Positions 17,899 through 27,638 are shown, counted from the stretch's first letter. The stretch: 64,000 bases of DNA from Thiotrichaceae bacterium UBA7357 (GCA_002470825.1 DKOR01000017.1:33798-97797), one strand, 5' to 3'. A program made the numbers and translations. The notes: generated by a model not told the origin, from the letters alone.

Positions 17899-18419
17899 AG
17901 CATTTAGCTCTTAGTTCTCATAGACATTGATGTGACAGCTCCAATTTAAAAGTTCACGATTCATTCTTTCGTATTACGTATACGCAAACTCGGACTTTTT
18001 CTTCAAACTGAGATGCAAGTCAGTTTAAATAACCCTCTGCCGATACTACCTCCCATATTCATGAAAAGTTCAAAATAAAAGCTAAAACAATTATCGTATC
18101 TATTGTTAATTTGTTAGTAGTACAATTCTTTTTCAGTTACAGTATTTTTGTTTTCATCGCTAGACCCGATTTAAGAACTACTTCTTCGTAAATTTTAGTA
18201 AAAAATTAAGTGATTTCGTAGCTATGTATTAATTAAGAAAATTTGCTAATTCAGAAATATCTGCATTTTTTGATTTTAGTATTTGCATTACTAAAACACA
18301 AAACACAAAGCATATTATTCATATCAAAGAATATGAATAATCTAATGCTTGTAAATATATACTGCTCTGGAATAAAAAAGTTATAATGTATGAAATAAAG
18401 AAATTTGGAGTATAAATCA
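17899..18419. other. AT-rich spacer between csp and sohB
   Basis: 521 bases with no clear gene. A minus-strand frame at 18251-18595 overlaps the start of sohB and has low-complexity hydrophobic composition, so I treat it as chance. No strong terminator for csp is visible. Confidence 0.5.
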
Positions 18420-19409
18420 GTGGAATTTTTAATTGAGTACGGTATGTTCCTAGCTAAATTGCTTACAGTTGTATTAATAATATTATTCGCCATAGGTGTA
18501 ATAATCTTCATTATTTTACGTGCTAAAGGTGATAGTGAGCAACTTAACATCAAAAATATTAATGAAAAATATGAAGCTATGAGCTTAATGCTCAATTCAC
18601 AGGTGCTTGGTAAAAAAGAATTTAAAAAGTACCTTAAAATACAAAAACAAAATCATAAAGAAAAGGATAAAACAGTTTCTGTTGAAAAGAAAAATATATA
18701 TGTCTTAGAATTTAAAGGAGATATCAAAGCTAGCACGGTGTCATCATTAAGAGAAGAAATAACGGCTATATTAACAATTGCGGATAAAAGAGATGAAGTC
18801 GTTGTTATCCTTGAGAGTGGTGGTGGTACGGTTCATGGTTACGGATTAGGTGCATCACAATTGAAACGTATTCGTGACAAAGAGATTATGCTTACAGTTG
18901 CCGTTGATAAAGTTGCTGCTAGCGGAGGCTACATGATGGCATGTGTTGCAAATAATATTATTGCAGCGCCTTTTGCGGTTCTTGGTTCAATTGGTGTATT
19001 AGCCCAAATTCCAAATTTCCATAAGTTGTTAAAAAAAATGGATATAGATTTTGAACAGATAACTGCTGGTGACTATAAAAGAACCCTAACAATGTTCGGT
19101 GCAAATTCAGATCAGGATAGAGAAAAATTTAAAGAGGAATTGGAAGAGACGCACCATCTTTTTAAGGAGTTCGTAAAAGAAAATAGAGAAATCATAGACA
19201 TTCACAAGATTGCAACTGGAGAACATTGGTATGGAAAAAGAGCAATTGAGCTCAATCTAGTAGATGAATTAATAACTAGTGATGATTATCTATCTACTGC
19301 AGCAAAACAAGCAAACATATTTGAAATAAAATACGAACGTAAGAAGCCTGTTTCCGAAAAATTAATTTCATTTGGGGCTAACATTTTAAGTACAATTGAT
19401 GGTCGTTAG
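18420..19409 (+). CDS. sohB: SohB, inner-membrane S49 serine peptidase
   Basis: SohB is a signal-peptide-peptidase-like membrane protease of the S49 family. The start is GTG 18420, 9 bases after GGAG, giving MEFLIEYGMFLAKLL as in E. coli. One or two membrane segments span residues 8-38. The catalytic dyad is S168 in AASGGYMMA and K220 in GDYKRTLT, 52 residues apart as in E. coli. GEHWYGKRA is another family signature. Length is 329. The gene converges on avtA. Confidence 0.95.
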   Translation: MEFLIEYGMFLAKLLTVVLIILFAIGVIIFIILRAKGDSEQLNIKNINEKYEAMSLMLNSQVLGKKEFKKYLKIQKQNHKEKDKTVSVEKKNIYVLEFKGDIKASTVSSLREEITAILTIADKRDEVVVILESGGGTVHGYGLGASQLKRIRDKEIMLTVAVDKVAASGGYMMACVANNIIAAPFAVLGSIGVLAQIPNFHKLLKKMDIDFEQITAGDYKRTLTMFGANSDQDREKFKEELEETHHLFKEFVKENREIIDIHKIATGEHWYGKRAIELNLVDELITSDDYLSTAAKQANIFEIKYERKKPVSEKLISFGANILSTIDGR

Positions 19410-19423
19410 TCAACAGCTGGTAT

Positions 19424-20671
19424 TTAAAGAATACTTTTTAATTCTTTTGCTATTAACTTGATACCTTTCTCAACAATTTTTTCATTCATTGAATACGTTA
19501 TACGGAGGCATTGATGTTTATGTTTCCAATCTTCTACAAGCCCAGGAAAAAAGTGTGAACCTGAGATAACAATAACCCCTCTTAATTTTAAACGCTCGTA
19601 TAACTCATCTGAACTTATTGGTAACTCTGGCAGCCAAAGCCATAAAAATATGGCACCTTCTGGTTTATGTATATAATATTCCAATCCATCAAGCTCTTTG
19701 TGTATTATTTTAACAGCATGCATTACTTTAGCTTGATAATAGGGTTTGATTTGAAATTGTGATAATCTTAGTATCTCACCACTACTAATTAGATCCTTTG
19801 TTATCATTGCACCAAAATTACCCGTAGCAAGATTGATTACAGCATTCATGTTTCTAATCAGGTTTATTACTGGTTCATCTGCTATAACTATACCGGTCCG
19901 AGTTCCTGGTAACCCCACTTTGGATAGGCTCATGCAATAAATAATATTTTTATTCCATATAGGATTAGTTTCAGTGAATATTATATTAGGAAAAGGTTCA
20001 CCATATGCATTATCGATAATAAAAGGTACGTCATGGGTTTCAGCCAACGATAATAGTCTCGATATTTCAATGTCTGATAGGACATTCCCCGTCGGATTTG
20101 TTGGCCGTGATACACACATTGCTGCAGTATTCTCACGTATATTCATATCATCAAAATTAACATGGTACTTGAAAAAATGATTGTCCTGCTTCTCAATCAA
20201 CGGCCTATAGGAATAAAATAAATCATCACTTAAACCAACATCAGAATAACCAATATATTCTGGTGTCATGGGCAAAAGTATTTGTTTATGAATACCCGTT
20301 TCATCTTCGCCGCCCAGCATATTGAACAAAAAGAAGAATGCAGATTGGCTACCAATCGTTAAAGCAACATTTTCAACTTTGATACCCCATTGATATTGCT
20401 TATTCATTAACTCGACTATGGCATTAATGAATTCTTGATTACCCTGTGGTAATTCGTAATTACCAACCGCATGTGCAAATAAAGTTGGGTTTTCAATCAA
20501 TCGATGTAGTGAATCTCTAAAGTATTGTTGTACTCCTGGAATATGGCTAGGATTGCCTCCTCCCAACATCAATGCATCGGAATTACCAGACATAGCGTTA
20601 CCCAAATCATCCATAAGCTGAACAATGCCAGATTGACTATCAAAACGAGATGCAAATTTTGAGAAATTCAT
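19424..20671 (-). CDS. avtA: Valine-pyruvate aminotransferase
   Basis: AvtA is a PLP enzyme that makes alanine (from pyruvate and valine) and 2-oxoisovalerate. The 415-residue length matches E. coli AvtA (417). Key motifs are GGGNPSHIP near the N-terminus, RPTNPTGNVLS, DNAYGEPFP, and the PLP lysine K251 in SLSKVGLPGTRTG. The glycerate kinase gene lies 56 bases upstream on the same strand, so the two may share a transcript. Both act on three-carbon metabolism. Confidence 0.95.
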   Translation of the reverse strand: MNFSKFASRFDSQSGIVQLMDDLGNAMSGNSDALMLGGGNPSHIPGVQQYFRDSLHRLIENPTLFAHAVGNYELPQGNQEFINAIVELMNKQYQWGIKVENVALTIGSQSAFFFLFNMLGGEDETGIHKQILLPMTPEYIGYSDVGLSDDLFYSYRPLIEKQDNHFFKYHVNFDDMNIRENTAAMCVSRPTNPTGNVLSDIEISRLLSLAETHDVPFIIDNAYGEPFPNIIFTETNPIWNKNIIYCMSLSKVGLPGTRTGIVIADEPVINLIRNMNAVINLATGNFGAMITKDLISSGEILRLSQFQIKPYYQAKVMHAVKIIHKELDGLEYYIHKPEGAIFLWLWLPELPISSDELYERLKLRGVIVISGSHFFPGLVEDWKHKHQCLRITYSMNEKIVEKGIKLIAKELKSIL

Positions 20672-20727
20672 TTAATACTTTAATCGATTATACCAATCAG
20701 GATTAACTGAACAGATATAAAGCAATG

Positions 20728-21900
20728 TTATTTGCGTCGTTTAAGTTTTTTAGCTGCAATATTTTTACCTATCATGATTAAGCAGATAACACGCTCTGCT
20801 GCATTTGCGATATATGTTCTCGAGTTTCTCATTGCTTCATCCAATGGCATTCCTCGCGCATAAGCACTTTCTAATCCATCGATACCATGGGCAAACATGG
20901 CATTAGCGTCATCAGCAATAGTACCGCCAATAGCGACTGTAGGCACATGATGTTTTTTTGCAACCTTAGCCACACCTGAAGGAGTTTTACCAAAAGCTGT
21001 TTGAGAGTCAACACATCCTTCCCCAGTTATAACTAAATCAGCACCTCTTAAATGTTGAGCCATATTAGTAGCTTCTATAATTAGATCAATTCCACTTTCC
21101 ATTCGTGCTTGAGTAAATGCCACCAGTCCAGCACCTAATCCACCAGCAGCACCAGCGCCTTTTAAATTAACGACCTCTTTCTTCAAATCTGCTTTAATAA
21201 TTTTTCCTAAATGATTGAGGTTAGACTCTAGTATTTTAACCATTGTAGGCGAAGCACCTTTTTGAGGCCCAAAAATATTTGATGCGCCAGTTTTACCACA
21301 TAGTGGATTATTAACATCACTTGCTATGATGATTTTTACTTTTTTTATTAATGGGTTAAGAGATTTTATATTAATACTATCAATTTCATGAAGCATACCA
21401 CCAGCACCATGTTTCATGATCTCTTTACCGTGTTTATTGATGAAACGAACACCTAATGCTTGTGCCATTCCAACACCGCCATCATTCGTTGCTGAGCCTC
21501 CTATACCAATAATGATTTTCGTTGCCCCTCGCTTGGCAGCATCTAAAATAAGTTCGCCTGTACCATATGTTGTTGTCTTTAGTGGGTTCATTTTTTTACC
21601 ACTGACAAGTGGTAATCCTGATGCCTCGGACATTTCGATTACTGCTGTTTTACCATCGACTAACATTCCATAACGAGCAGAAACAGGTTTACATGCTGGC
21701 CCAGTAACACGCTTACGAATAAACTTCCCACCAATGGCATCAACCAATGATTGTACTGTTCCTTCTCCGCCATCTGCCATAGGGATCTTGATACAGTTTG
21801 CTTGAGGCAAGACTCTTTTAATCCCTTTTTCCATTGCAGTAGCAACTTGCAATGCTGTTAAGTTTCCCTTAAACGAATCTGGTGCAAGAATAATTTTCAT
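20728..21900 (-). CDS. Glycerate kinase (type 1, GarK/GlxK family)
   Basis: It phosphorylates glycerate to 2-phosphoglycerate. The 390-residue protein has the family start MKIILAPDSFKGNLTA, followed by MADGGEGTVQSLV, IGIGGSATNDGG and VITGEGCVDSQTAFGK. These are the glycine-rich nucleotide and substrate loops of this family. Length is normal (about 380). No glyoxylate carboligase or hydroxypyruvate reductase lies beside it, so the glycerate source is unknown. The upstream 530 bases hold no other gene. Confidence 0.93.
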   Translation of the reverse strand: MKIILAPDSFKGNLTALQVATAMEKGIKRVLPQANCIKIPMADGGEGTVQSLVDAIGGKFIRKRVTGPACKPVSARYGMLVDGKTAVIEMSEASGLPLVSGKKMNPLKTTTYGTGELILDAAKRGATKIIIGIGGSATNDGGVGMAQALGVRFINKHGKEIMKHGAGGMLHEIDSINIKSLNPLIKKVKIIIASDVNNPLCGKTGASNIFGPQKGASPTMVKILESNLNHLGKIIKADLKKEVVNLKGAGAAGGLGAGLVAFTQARMESGIDLIIEATNMAQHLRGADLVITGEGCVDSQTAFGKTPSGVAKVAKKHHVPTVAIGGTIADDANAMFAHGIDGLESAYARGMPLDEAMRNSRTYIANAAERVICLIMIGKNIAAKKLKRRK

Positions 21901-22433
21901 AAAATAATCGACCTAAGGCAACAAAAAAAATAATTAGTTGATGTAAAAAAACATATTATAACTAATACGCAAATTTTCAGAGGTATTTTTATCTAACTTA
22001 GCATTTTAAATTAAATAGTTTAAGATATTTAAGTGATATTAAAATACCTTTTCACATCTAGAATTAAAGCTATAACAATTATTAGTCATTCTGGGAAAAG
22101 AGTCATATATTATAAGAAAAGAATTAAAATTATTAATAGAACACGTCCAGATTGAGTCTTACTATATGCTAATTGCTATTGTTTTTTTCGGTGATTTTAT
22201 CAACAGAAAGAGTACTATCATTTATTTCGTAAATGGTAATCTATGATGATAACAGATCATGCTAGCAACCTGACTCCTAATTTTAGACATTCAACAGAAC
22301 ATAGCCATATCGACAAGGAGGCATTAAACTATATCTATTGAACTTCACTTGGATGAAGTCATCTGCATATATATAAAAAGATATAATAATAATTTTAATT
22401 CGCAATAAAATAGTTCAACGGAGATTAATCATA
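21901..22433. other. AT-rich intergenic region
   Basis: 533 bases between divergent genes. A 32-codon frame (22243-22341) overlaps an AAGGAGG at 22314-22320 that has no ATG, GTG or TTG in reach. I see no hairpin or RNA gene. Confidence 0.45.
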
Positions 22434-22979
22434 ATGAATGACCTTAAGCTAGCCCTCTTAAGTATATTACTTATTCCTTCATTCGTGTTTGCACATGGAC
22501 CATCTAGACAAAAAGCACTTGTGTCAATTGAAGTCGAAGCTTCACCGGATAAAGTTTGGGAGGTTATAAGTGACTTTTGCTCTATCGAAAAATGGAATTC
22601 CATGGTAAAGACATGTAGTGCAAGCCAAGATTCAAAAAAAGGTTCAATTCGAATCATTGAATACGACACAGGTGAAAGTGTGTCCGAAAAATTGTTCAAG
22701 CATGACGCTGTTAATATGAAAATTTTGTATGCAATGGAACAATTAGAAAAAGGTCGCATAATAAAAGGTCTCCCAATTGCGACATTGAGTACTGGCATCT
22801 CCGTCACATTAGTTGATGATGGAACAAGTACATTAGTACAAATGAAAGGTGCTTTTTATCGAGCCTTTCCTGGGCCAACACCTCCAGAAGATCAAACTGA
22901 TGCTGCTGCTATTGAGGCAGTGAAAATTCTTTATGAGACTGGTTTAGAAGGTATAAAAGTTGCTGCTGAAGGAAAGTAA
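22434..22979 (+). CDS. Exported SRPBCC (MxaD-like) protein
   Basis: 181 residues. The signal peptide spans 1-20 (LALLSILLIPSFVFA then HGPSRQKA). The mature protein is one START/polyketide-cyclase fold: VSIEVEASPDKVWEVISDFC and IEKWNSMVKTCSAS are the classic beginning, and TLVDDGTSTLVQMKG the central sheet. The HGPSRQK start and periplasmic location resemble MxaD of methanol oxidation clusters, but no methanol dehydrogenase gene is here. GGAG lies before the ATG. A periplasmic beta-propeller gene follows after 43 bases, so the two probably act together. Confidence 0.8.
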   Translation: MNDLKLALLSILLIPSFVFAHGPSRQKALVSIEVEASPDKVWEVISDFCSIEKWNSMVKTCSASQDSKKGSIRIIEYDTGESVSEKLFKHDAVNMKILYAMEQLEKGRIIKGLPIATLSTGISVTLVDDGTSTLVQMKGAFYRAFPGPTPPEDQTDAAAIEAVKILYETGLEGIKVAAEGK

Positions 22980-23022
22980 TAATATCAGTATAGTACTAAA
23001 GAACACTCAGGCCTAACTACAT

Positions 23023-23976
23023 ATGATTGTAATAAAAGTAGTCATATCATTACTAATATTAAGTTGGGTTTATACTCTACAAGCTCAACCTTACGCCTTT
23101 ATCACAAATCAAGGTAATGACTCTGTTTCTGTTATCGACACACACACAAATAAAGTTATAAAAACAATTAGGGTTGGCAATAAACCTGCTGGCGTTGTTG
23201 TCAGTAATGATAGTAAACGCGTATACATTAGCAATCCGGAAAGCCAAGATATCTCTGTTATTGATACTGAGTCTCTTTCTGTCATAAAAACAATCAATGT
23301 AGGTGAAGGACCTTTAGCTATTGCAATTAGTCCTGATGATGAATCGGTATATGTTGCAGACTGGTATGAAGATAATGTTTATATTATTGATACAGATTCC
23401 TTAAACGTAAAAATAAAGATTAGCGTTGGTGACTCTCCTTCAGGAGTCGTAGCAGATCCCAATGGATTATTTTTATATGTCGCAAATCGTGATGATAATA
23501 CCGTCATGATTATTGATCTGAGCGACAATATGATTATTAATATAATAAACGTAGGTAAAGCACCGTTTGGTATAACTATCGATGCGGAGAGAAAAGAACT
23601 ATATAGTGCTAATGTACAGTCTGGTGATGTTAGCGTAATTGACTTATATCAAAAAAAGACAATTAAACATATAAAAGTTGGAGATTTTCCTTACGCTATT
23701 GAGGTCGATAAAAAGAATAATCTTCTATTTGTCACAAACCAACGTTCAAACACCGTGTCAGTTATTGACCGAAATATCTTGAAAACTATTAGTCACATCG
23801 AGGTTGGTGAATACCCAGAGGGAATTAGCTTACATCCAGACAAAAATAGACTCTATGTTGCTAACTGGTTTGATAACATAGTCAGTGTTATTGACGTTAA
23901 TTCATTAGAAGTAATTGACGAAATAGAAACTGGAGATGGCTCTCGAGCCTATGGGCAATTCATTTCCAAAAATTAA
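23023..23976 (+). CDS. Exported YVTN-type beta-propeller protein
   Basis: 317 residues. Residues 1-20 form a signal peptide (ILSWVYTLQAQ). The rest is about seven repeats of about 42 residues, each with a core such as VSVIDTHTNKVIKTIRVGNKPAG and then YISN, YVAD or YVAN. This is the YVTN seven-bladed propeller of periplasmic proteins. The repeats are well kept. The family includes YncE and proteins associated with PQQ enzymes, but no catalytic role is certain. It is paired with the MxaD-like gene upstream. Confidence 0.85.
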   Translation: MIVIKVVISLLILSWVYTLQAQPYAFITNQGNDSVSVIDTHTNKVIKTIRVGNKPAGVVVSNDSKRVYISNPESQDISVIDTESLSVIKTINVGEGPLAIAISPDDESVYVADWYEDNVYIIDTDSLNVKIKISVGDSPSGVVADPNGLFLYVANRDDNTVMIIDLSDNMIINIINVGKAPFGITIDAERKELYSANVQSGDVSVIDLYQKKTIKHIKVGDFPYAIEVDKKNNLLFVTNQRSNTVSVIDRNILKTISHIEVGEYPEGISLHPDKNRLYVANWFDNIVSVIDVNSLEVIDEIETGDGSRAYGQFISKN

Positions 23977-24031
23977 CAGTTACAGTACTATTACATTATG
24001 TGTCGATTATTAATATTATTGGAGAAATATC

Positions 24032-24694
24032 ATGGCATTAGAAGTTTATTGGGGTAGCGGTAGTCCTTATGCTTGGCGAGTCTTATTAGGGCTTGAAGTC
24101 AAAAAAATTGAGTATGAGAGTAATCGTTTGAGCTTTACTGATGAAGATCTTAAATCAGACGAATACTTAGCCATTAGCCCGCGCGGAAAAGTTCCTGCAA
24201 TTCGAGACGGTTCAGTTACAGTGCATGAATCGATTGCAATATTACGCTATCTGGAAGACTTGAAACCGGAACCTATCTTATTTGGTAACGATCCATCAGA
24301 GCGTAGCAAAATTTGGTGCTCAATTATGGAAATCATGAATTATATCGAGCCAAGTATTTTAGATTATGCCAGAACTATATTTTATGAAGAGTTGTCTGAT
24401 AAAAAGCAAATCGCTATAAGAGCCAGAAAAGCTATTGAGGATGAATTAACTATTCTTAATACAAGTTTAAAAAACAAAAACTATCTTGCATCCGATAATC
24501 TTTCCGCTGCTGATATTATTCTATATCCAGTAATACCTTTTTTATCTCGAGCAGCAATGAAAGAGAATACTGAAGAAGTAAGCGGCAAATTAAGAGCGAT
24601 TGATGATAACTACCTCGCCGTTGGAGCCTGGTGCAAAAGAATTGAGTCTATACCGGGCTTTGAAAAGACATACCCACCTCACTGGAAGGAATAA
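24032..24694 (+). CDS. Glutathione S-transferase family protein
   Basis: 220 residues with an N-terminal thioredoxin-like domain (LEVYWGSGSPYAWRVLLGLE; GKVPAIRDGSVTVHESIAI) and a helical C-terminal domain (NYLASDNLSAADIILYP). The cis-Pro in KVPAI and the ES pair for glutathione gamma-glutamyl binding are present. The N-terminal GSGSPYAW has Ser and Tyr as candidate thiol-activating residues. GGAG precedes the ATG. It is followed by a HAD hydrolase at 34 bases. Substrate is unknown. Confidence 0.85.
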   Translation: MALEVYWGSGSPYAWRVLLGLEVKKIEYESNRLSFTDEDLKSDEYLAISPRGKVPAIRDGSVTVHESIAILRYLEDLKPEPILFGNDPSERSKIWCSIMEIMNYIEPSILDYARTIFYEELSDKKQIAIRARKAIEDELTILNTSLKNKNYLASDNLSAADIILYPVIPFLSRAAMKENTEEVSGKLRAIDDNYLAVGAWCKRIESIPGFEKTYPPHWKE

Positions 24695-24728
24695 AACTGC
24701 TACTAGAAGATTTTGAAGGAACCATCAA

Positions 24729-25412
24729 ATGAAAATAACACTTGCTTTCGATGTATACGGTACATTACTAAACACACATGGTGTGGTTATGGCCTTGGAA
24801 GAGTTGATTGGGAATCAAGCACAAACATTTTCACAAACTTGGCGTGATAAACAATTAGAATACTCATTCCGAAGGGGACTAATGCAGAGTTATGATGTTT
24901 TTCCTGTCTGCATTAGTGATGCTCTGGATTATTCATGTTTGCATTATAAAACATCTTTTACTGAAGTTGAAAAAAATGAACTTTTATATATTTATAGCAG
25001 ATTACCTGCGTTTGATGATGCCATTACCTCTCTACAGGAACTTAGGAAAACTGACAATCATTTATATGCATTCTCAAATGGTCCAAGAGTAACAGTAGAA
25101 GAATTACTTTCTACTGCCAATATTAGAGAATATTTTTTGGAGATTGTCAGTGTAGACAGTATCAAAACATTCAAACCATCGCCTGATGTATATGATCACT
25201 TTGTCAGGACCTCTAACGCAGAAAAAGAAAACGCATGGCTAATCTCAAGCAATCCATTTGATGTCATTGGAGCAATCTCTGCTGGGATGAAAGCTGTTTG
25301 GGTTCAACGTAGTAAAGAAGTTATTTTTGACCCATGGGGTGTCGAACCTACCATCACGATTAATAGTCTTTTGAAACTCAGAAAAAAAATTGAAGAGTAT
25401 TACAGTAATTAG
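24729..25412 (+). CDS. HAD-type (S)-2-haloacid dehalogenase-like hydrolase
   Basis: 227 residues of the haloacid dehalogenase type II family. The nucleophile is D8 in LAFDVYGTLLN. Motif II is FSNGP, motif III includes the Lys of FKPSPDVY, and motif IV is SSNPFDVIGA, in which the Asp is retained. The dehalogenase-type Asn after SSN is present. The partner GST gene upstream suggests detoxification, but a general phosphatase role cannot be ruled out from sequence alone. Confidence 0.85.
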   Translation: MKITLAFDVYGTLLNTHGVVMALEELIGNQAQTFSQTWRDKQLEYSFRRGLMQSYDVFPVCISDALDYSCLHYKTSFTEVEKNELLYIYSRLPAFDDAITSLQELRKTDNHLYAFSNGPRVTVEELLSTANIREYFLEIVSVDSIKTFKPSPDVYDHFVRTSNAEKENAWLISSNPFDVIGAISAGMKAVWVQRSKEVIFDPWGVEPTITINSLLKLRKKIEEYYSN

Positions 25413-25455
25413 TAATAAGTCATTTGGCAGGTCAACCTAGCTTGCTGATTTAAAC

Positions 25456-26448
25456 TCAACCTTGCTCTAGTAAATTTCTGAGATCAATCACGGCTGAGTT
25501 AGCTCGTGATATATAAGATGCCATTACTAATGAGTGATTCGCAAAAAGACCAAAACCGGTTCCATTCATAATTATTGGACTCCAAACTGCATCCTGAGTC
25601 CCTTCTAACTCACGAATAATCTGTCGAAGACTCACTAAGGCATTTTTCTTTTGTAAGACATCATACAGATCATATTCGATAGCATGCATGAAATGAATTA
25701 AAGCCCAACATGTCCCACGTGCCTCATAAAAAATATCATCAATCTCCAACCAGGGTGTTTTAACTTCTATGAGGTCTGGTTTAACTGTCGAATTTGTCGC
25801 TTCAGAATCCCCTTCAAGATCGGTATTAACTCTTGCCTGTCCAACACTTGCACTTAAACGTTGCGATAAACTACCTAGACGTTTTTCAAGGATTGCTAAC
25901 CAGTCACGTAGGTTATCTGCACGTGCAAAAAACTGTGCATCTTGTTCATTTGGATTAGATAAACGAGTTAGATAATTATTAAGTGCATCAATGCCTTTTT
26001 GATATTCACGTTCTGTTGCAGGTAAAATCCATGATTCAGAATCAAAATGAAACTGTGGATCAGCCACCATCAGATCATTGTCTTCTACTGATTGTGTCTG
26101 AGAACGACTAAAGTCATTACGCATTGATCTTGCCAAATCACGTATTTGTGTTAATACGCCAAACTCCCAAGAAGGAATATTATCCATAAAAACACTGGGT
26201 GGCATTATGTCATTGCTAAGGTAGCCCCCGCGTTTATATAGCAACGTTTCAGCGACTTCAATCATCGTTGCAACTGTCACAAAACCTGTCACATACTCTG
26301 TGCCACCTTGATTTCGATATTGGCTTTGTTTTTGCACATCAAACACAACTGACTCGGTATCCCAATAAAACATTAAAAACAACATAATCAAAATGATTAT
26401 GCAGAAGGTGCCTAGTAATAGTTTGCTTCTTTCTTTTAATTTATTCAT
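25456..26448 (-). CDS. DUF2333 family membrane-anchored protein
   Basis: 330 residues with one N-terminal membrane segment (LLGTFCIIILIMLFLMFYW, residues 10-28). The rest is soluble and probably periplasmic. It matches the DUF2333 pattern I know: GGYLSNDIMPPSVFMDNIP, WEFGVLTQIRDLAR and MRNDFSRSQ. The function of DUF2333 is unknown. It stands alone, with 514 gene-poor bases upstream. Confidence 0.8.
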   Translation of the reverse strand: MNKLKERSKLLLGTFCIIILIMLFLMFYWDTESVVFDVQKQSQYRNQGGTEYVTGFVTVATMIEVAETLLYKRGGYLSNDIMPPSVFMDNIPSWEFGVLTQIRDLARSMRNDFSRSQTQSVEDNDLMVADPQFHFDSESWILPATEREYQKGIDALNNYLTRLSNPNEQDAQFFARADNLRDWLAILEKRLGSLSQRLSASVGQARVNTDLEGDSEATNSTVKPDLIEVKTPWLEIDDIFYEARGTCWALIHFMHAIEYDLYDVLQKKNALVSLRQIIRELEGTQDAVWSPIIMNGTGFGLFANHSLVMASYISRANSAVIDLRNLLEQG

Positions 26449-26962
26449 AAATTTTATTATCTGACATATGTTGGGTTTAACTTTTGATATTCAAGTCATA
26501 ATATTAAATTAGTAAATACAATAAATTTGACATCTTTACTTAGTTTAAAAAAAAGCTCTTAACAAAAATTATAAGCATATCTTTCAATAACTGTGATAGG
26601 TCGAAAATCATTGTTATTGTATTTATCTTAATTCGTTTTTCCAATGACTGTCTATTACACTACTACTATGAAAATCTTCACTTTAAAACAAAAGTCATTT
26701 CAATATAAAGCGACTCACTATAGCGATTAATATCAGTCTTTCCTGCTTTTTGTTTCTTTGAATATATCCTGTGCGAGAATTATCTTGAACAAACATATTC
26801 TTAATTAGTCTCAAGCGAAACGGAACATATACTTTTACGCATAGGAGAAAAACATTGTTTTAAATAAAACTGAATTTGAATCAATCTAGATATCCAAGCT
26901 ATTTTTATGAATAATAAATATTTCATTGAATATTCATTATTCATGTTTTATCATTTCGCTCC
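26449..26962. other. Intergenic region with palindrome and T7-promoter-like string
   Basis: 514 bases between divergent genes. Near its right end lies a 38-base palindrome (26907-26944) in front of the tetR gene. At 26706-26723 a string matches 16 of 18 bases of the phage T7 promoter core. No gene is seen. Confidence 0.5.
26907..26944. promoter_or_regulatory. 38-base imperfect palindrome, candidate TetR operator
   Basis: Arms ATGAATAAT (26907-26915) and ATTATTCAT (26936-26944), one mismatched pair, then AATATT on both sides of a 6-base centre. It ends 18 bases before the ATG of the tetR-type gene, the usual place for an autoregulatory site. The half-site ATTATTCA recurs at 27602-27609, in front of the RND gene. 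Confidence 0.5.
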
Positions 26963-27571
26963 ATGAAAAATACTTCTCTGCAATTAGAAAAAGTTAACCC
27001 TACCGATACCATTCTTAAAGCCGCAGTAAATCGCTTTAGTGAATATGGTTATAACAAGACGACAATGATCGAAATTGCTAAAGATGCAGGTATGTCAGCG
27101 GCAAATATTTACCGTTATTACAAAAATAAAGAAGAAATCGCTGCAGCATGCGCTAAAGGTTGCTTTTGCGAAAGATTAGATATCCTTAAATCTGTTATTC
27201 GTGGGGCCAACCTGAGTGCTGCTGAAAAACTGGAAAAATATGTACTGACTACACTTCAAAGATCTCAGGATATGTTCATAGAAAACAGAAAGATAGATGA
27301 ACTTGTAATGGAAATAACAAAAAACAGATCTGACTTAGTCCATGACAAAATAAATAACGAAAATGCACTCTTAGCGGAAATAATCGCTTACGGAAATCAG
27401 ATTGGTGAGTTTGACGTCGATAACGTGATAGAGTCTGCTGCTACCATTAATTCAATGATAATACTATTTGATGTGCCTATTTTTATGTCTCTTTTCACTA
27501 AAGAGGAGTTCGAAAAGAAAGCCCATGCAGTCATTAAATTACTTGTGACAGGGCTAACTAAAAAAGACTAA
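26963..27571 (+). CDS. TetR/AcrR-family transcriptional regulator
   Basis: 202 residues with the standard TetR helix-turn-helix at residues 17-62: TILKAAVNRFSEYGYNKTT, then IAKDAGMSAANIYRYYKNKEEI. The C-terminal domain is helical and unique, as in the family, and would bind the ligand. It is the first gene of a four-gene set with an RND permease, a LolA-like protein and an outer-membrane barrel. A large palindrome lies just upstream. It most likely represses this operon until a lipid-like or drug ligand is bound. Confidence 0.92.
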   Translation: MKNTSLQLEKVNPTDTILKAAVNRFSEYGYNKTTMIEIAKDAGMSAANIYRYYKNKEEIAAACAKGCFCERLDILKSVIRGANLSAAEKLEKYVLTTLQRSQDMFIENRKIDELVMEITKNRSDLVHDKINNENALLAEIIAYGNQIGEFDVDNVIESAATINSMIILFDVPIFMSLFTKEEFEKKAHAVIKLLVTGLTKKD

Positions 27572-27579
27572 AAAATCAT

Positions 27580-27623
27580 CCATTTACTAAATATTTTATA
27601 AATTATTCACTATTTATAAATGG
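27580..27623. repeat. Inverted repeat between tetR and RND genes
   Basis: CCATTTACTAAATA (27580-27593) pairs with TATTTATAAATGG (27611-27623) with one bulged C and a 17-base loop. It may be a second operator or an attenuator-like stem. The RND gene starts 15 bases later. Confidence 0.35.
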
Positions 27624-27638
27624 TGATCGAGGTTAATA

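Noticed and set aside
18251..18595. 114-codon minus-strand frame with a hydrophobic N-terminus
   Set aside because: It overlaps the well-supported start of sohB, has low-complexity composition and no ribosome site.
22243..22341. 32-codon frame before the MxaD-like gene
   Set aside because: The good AAGGAGG lies inside the frame, not before it; no conservation can be shown.
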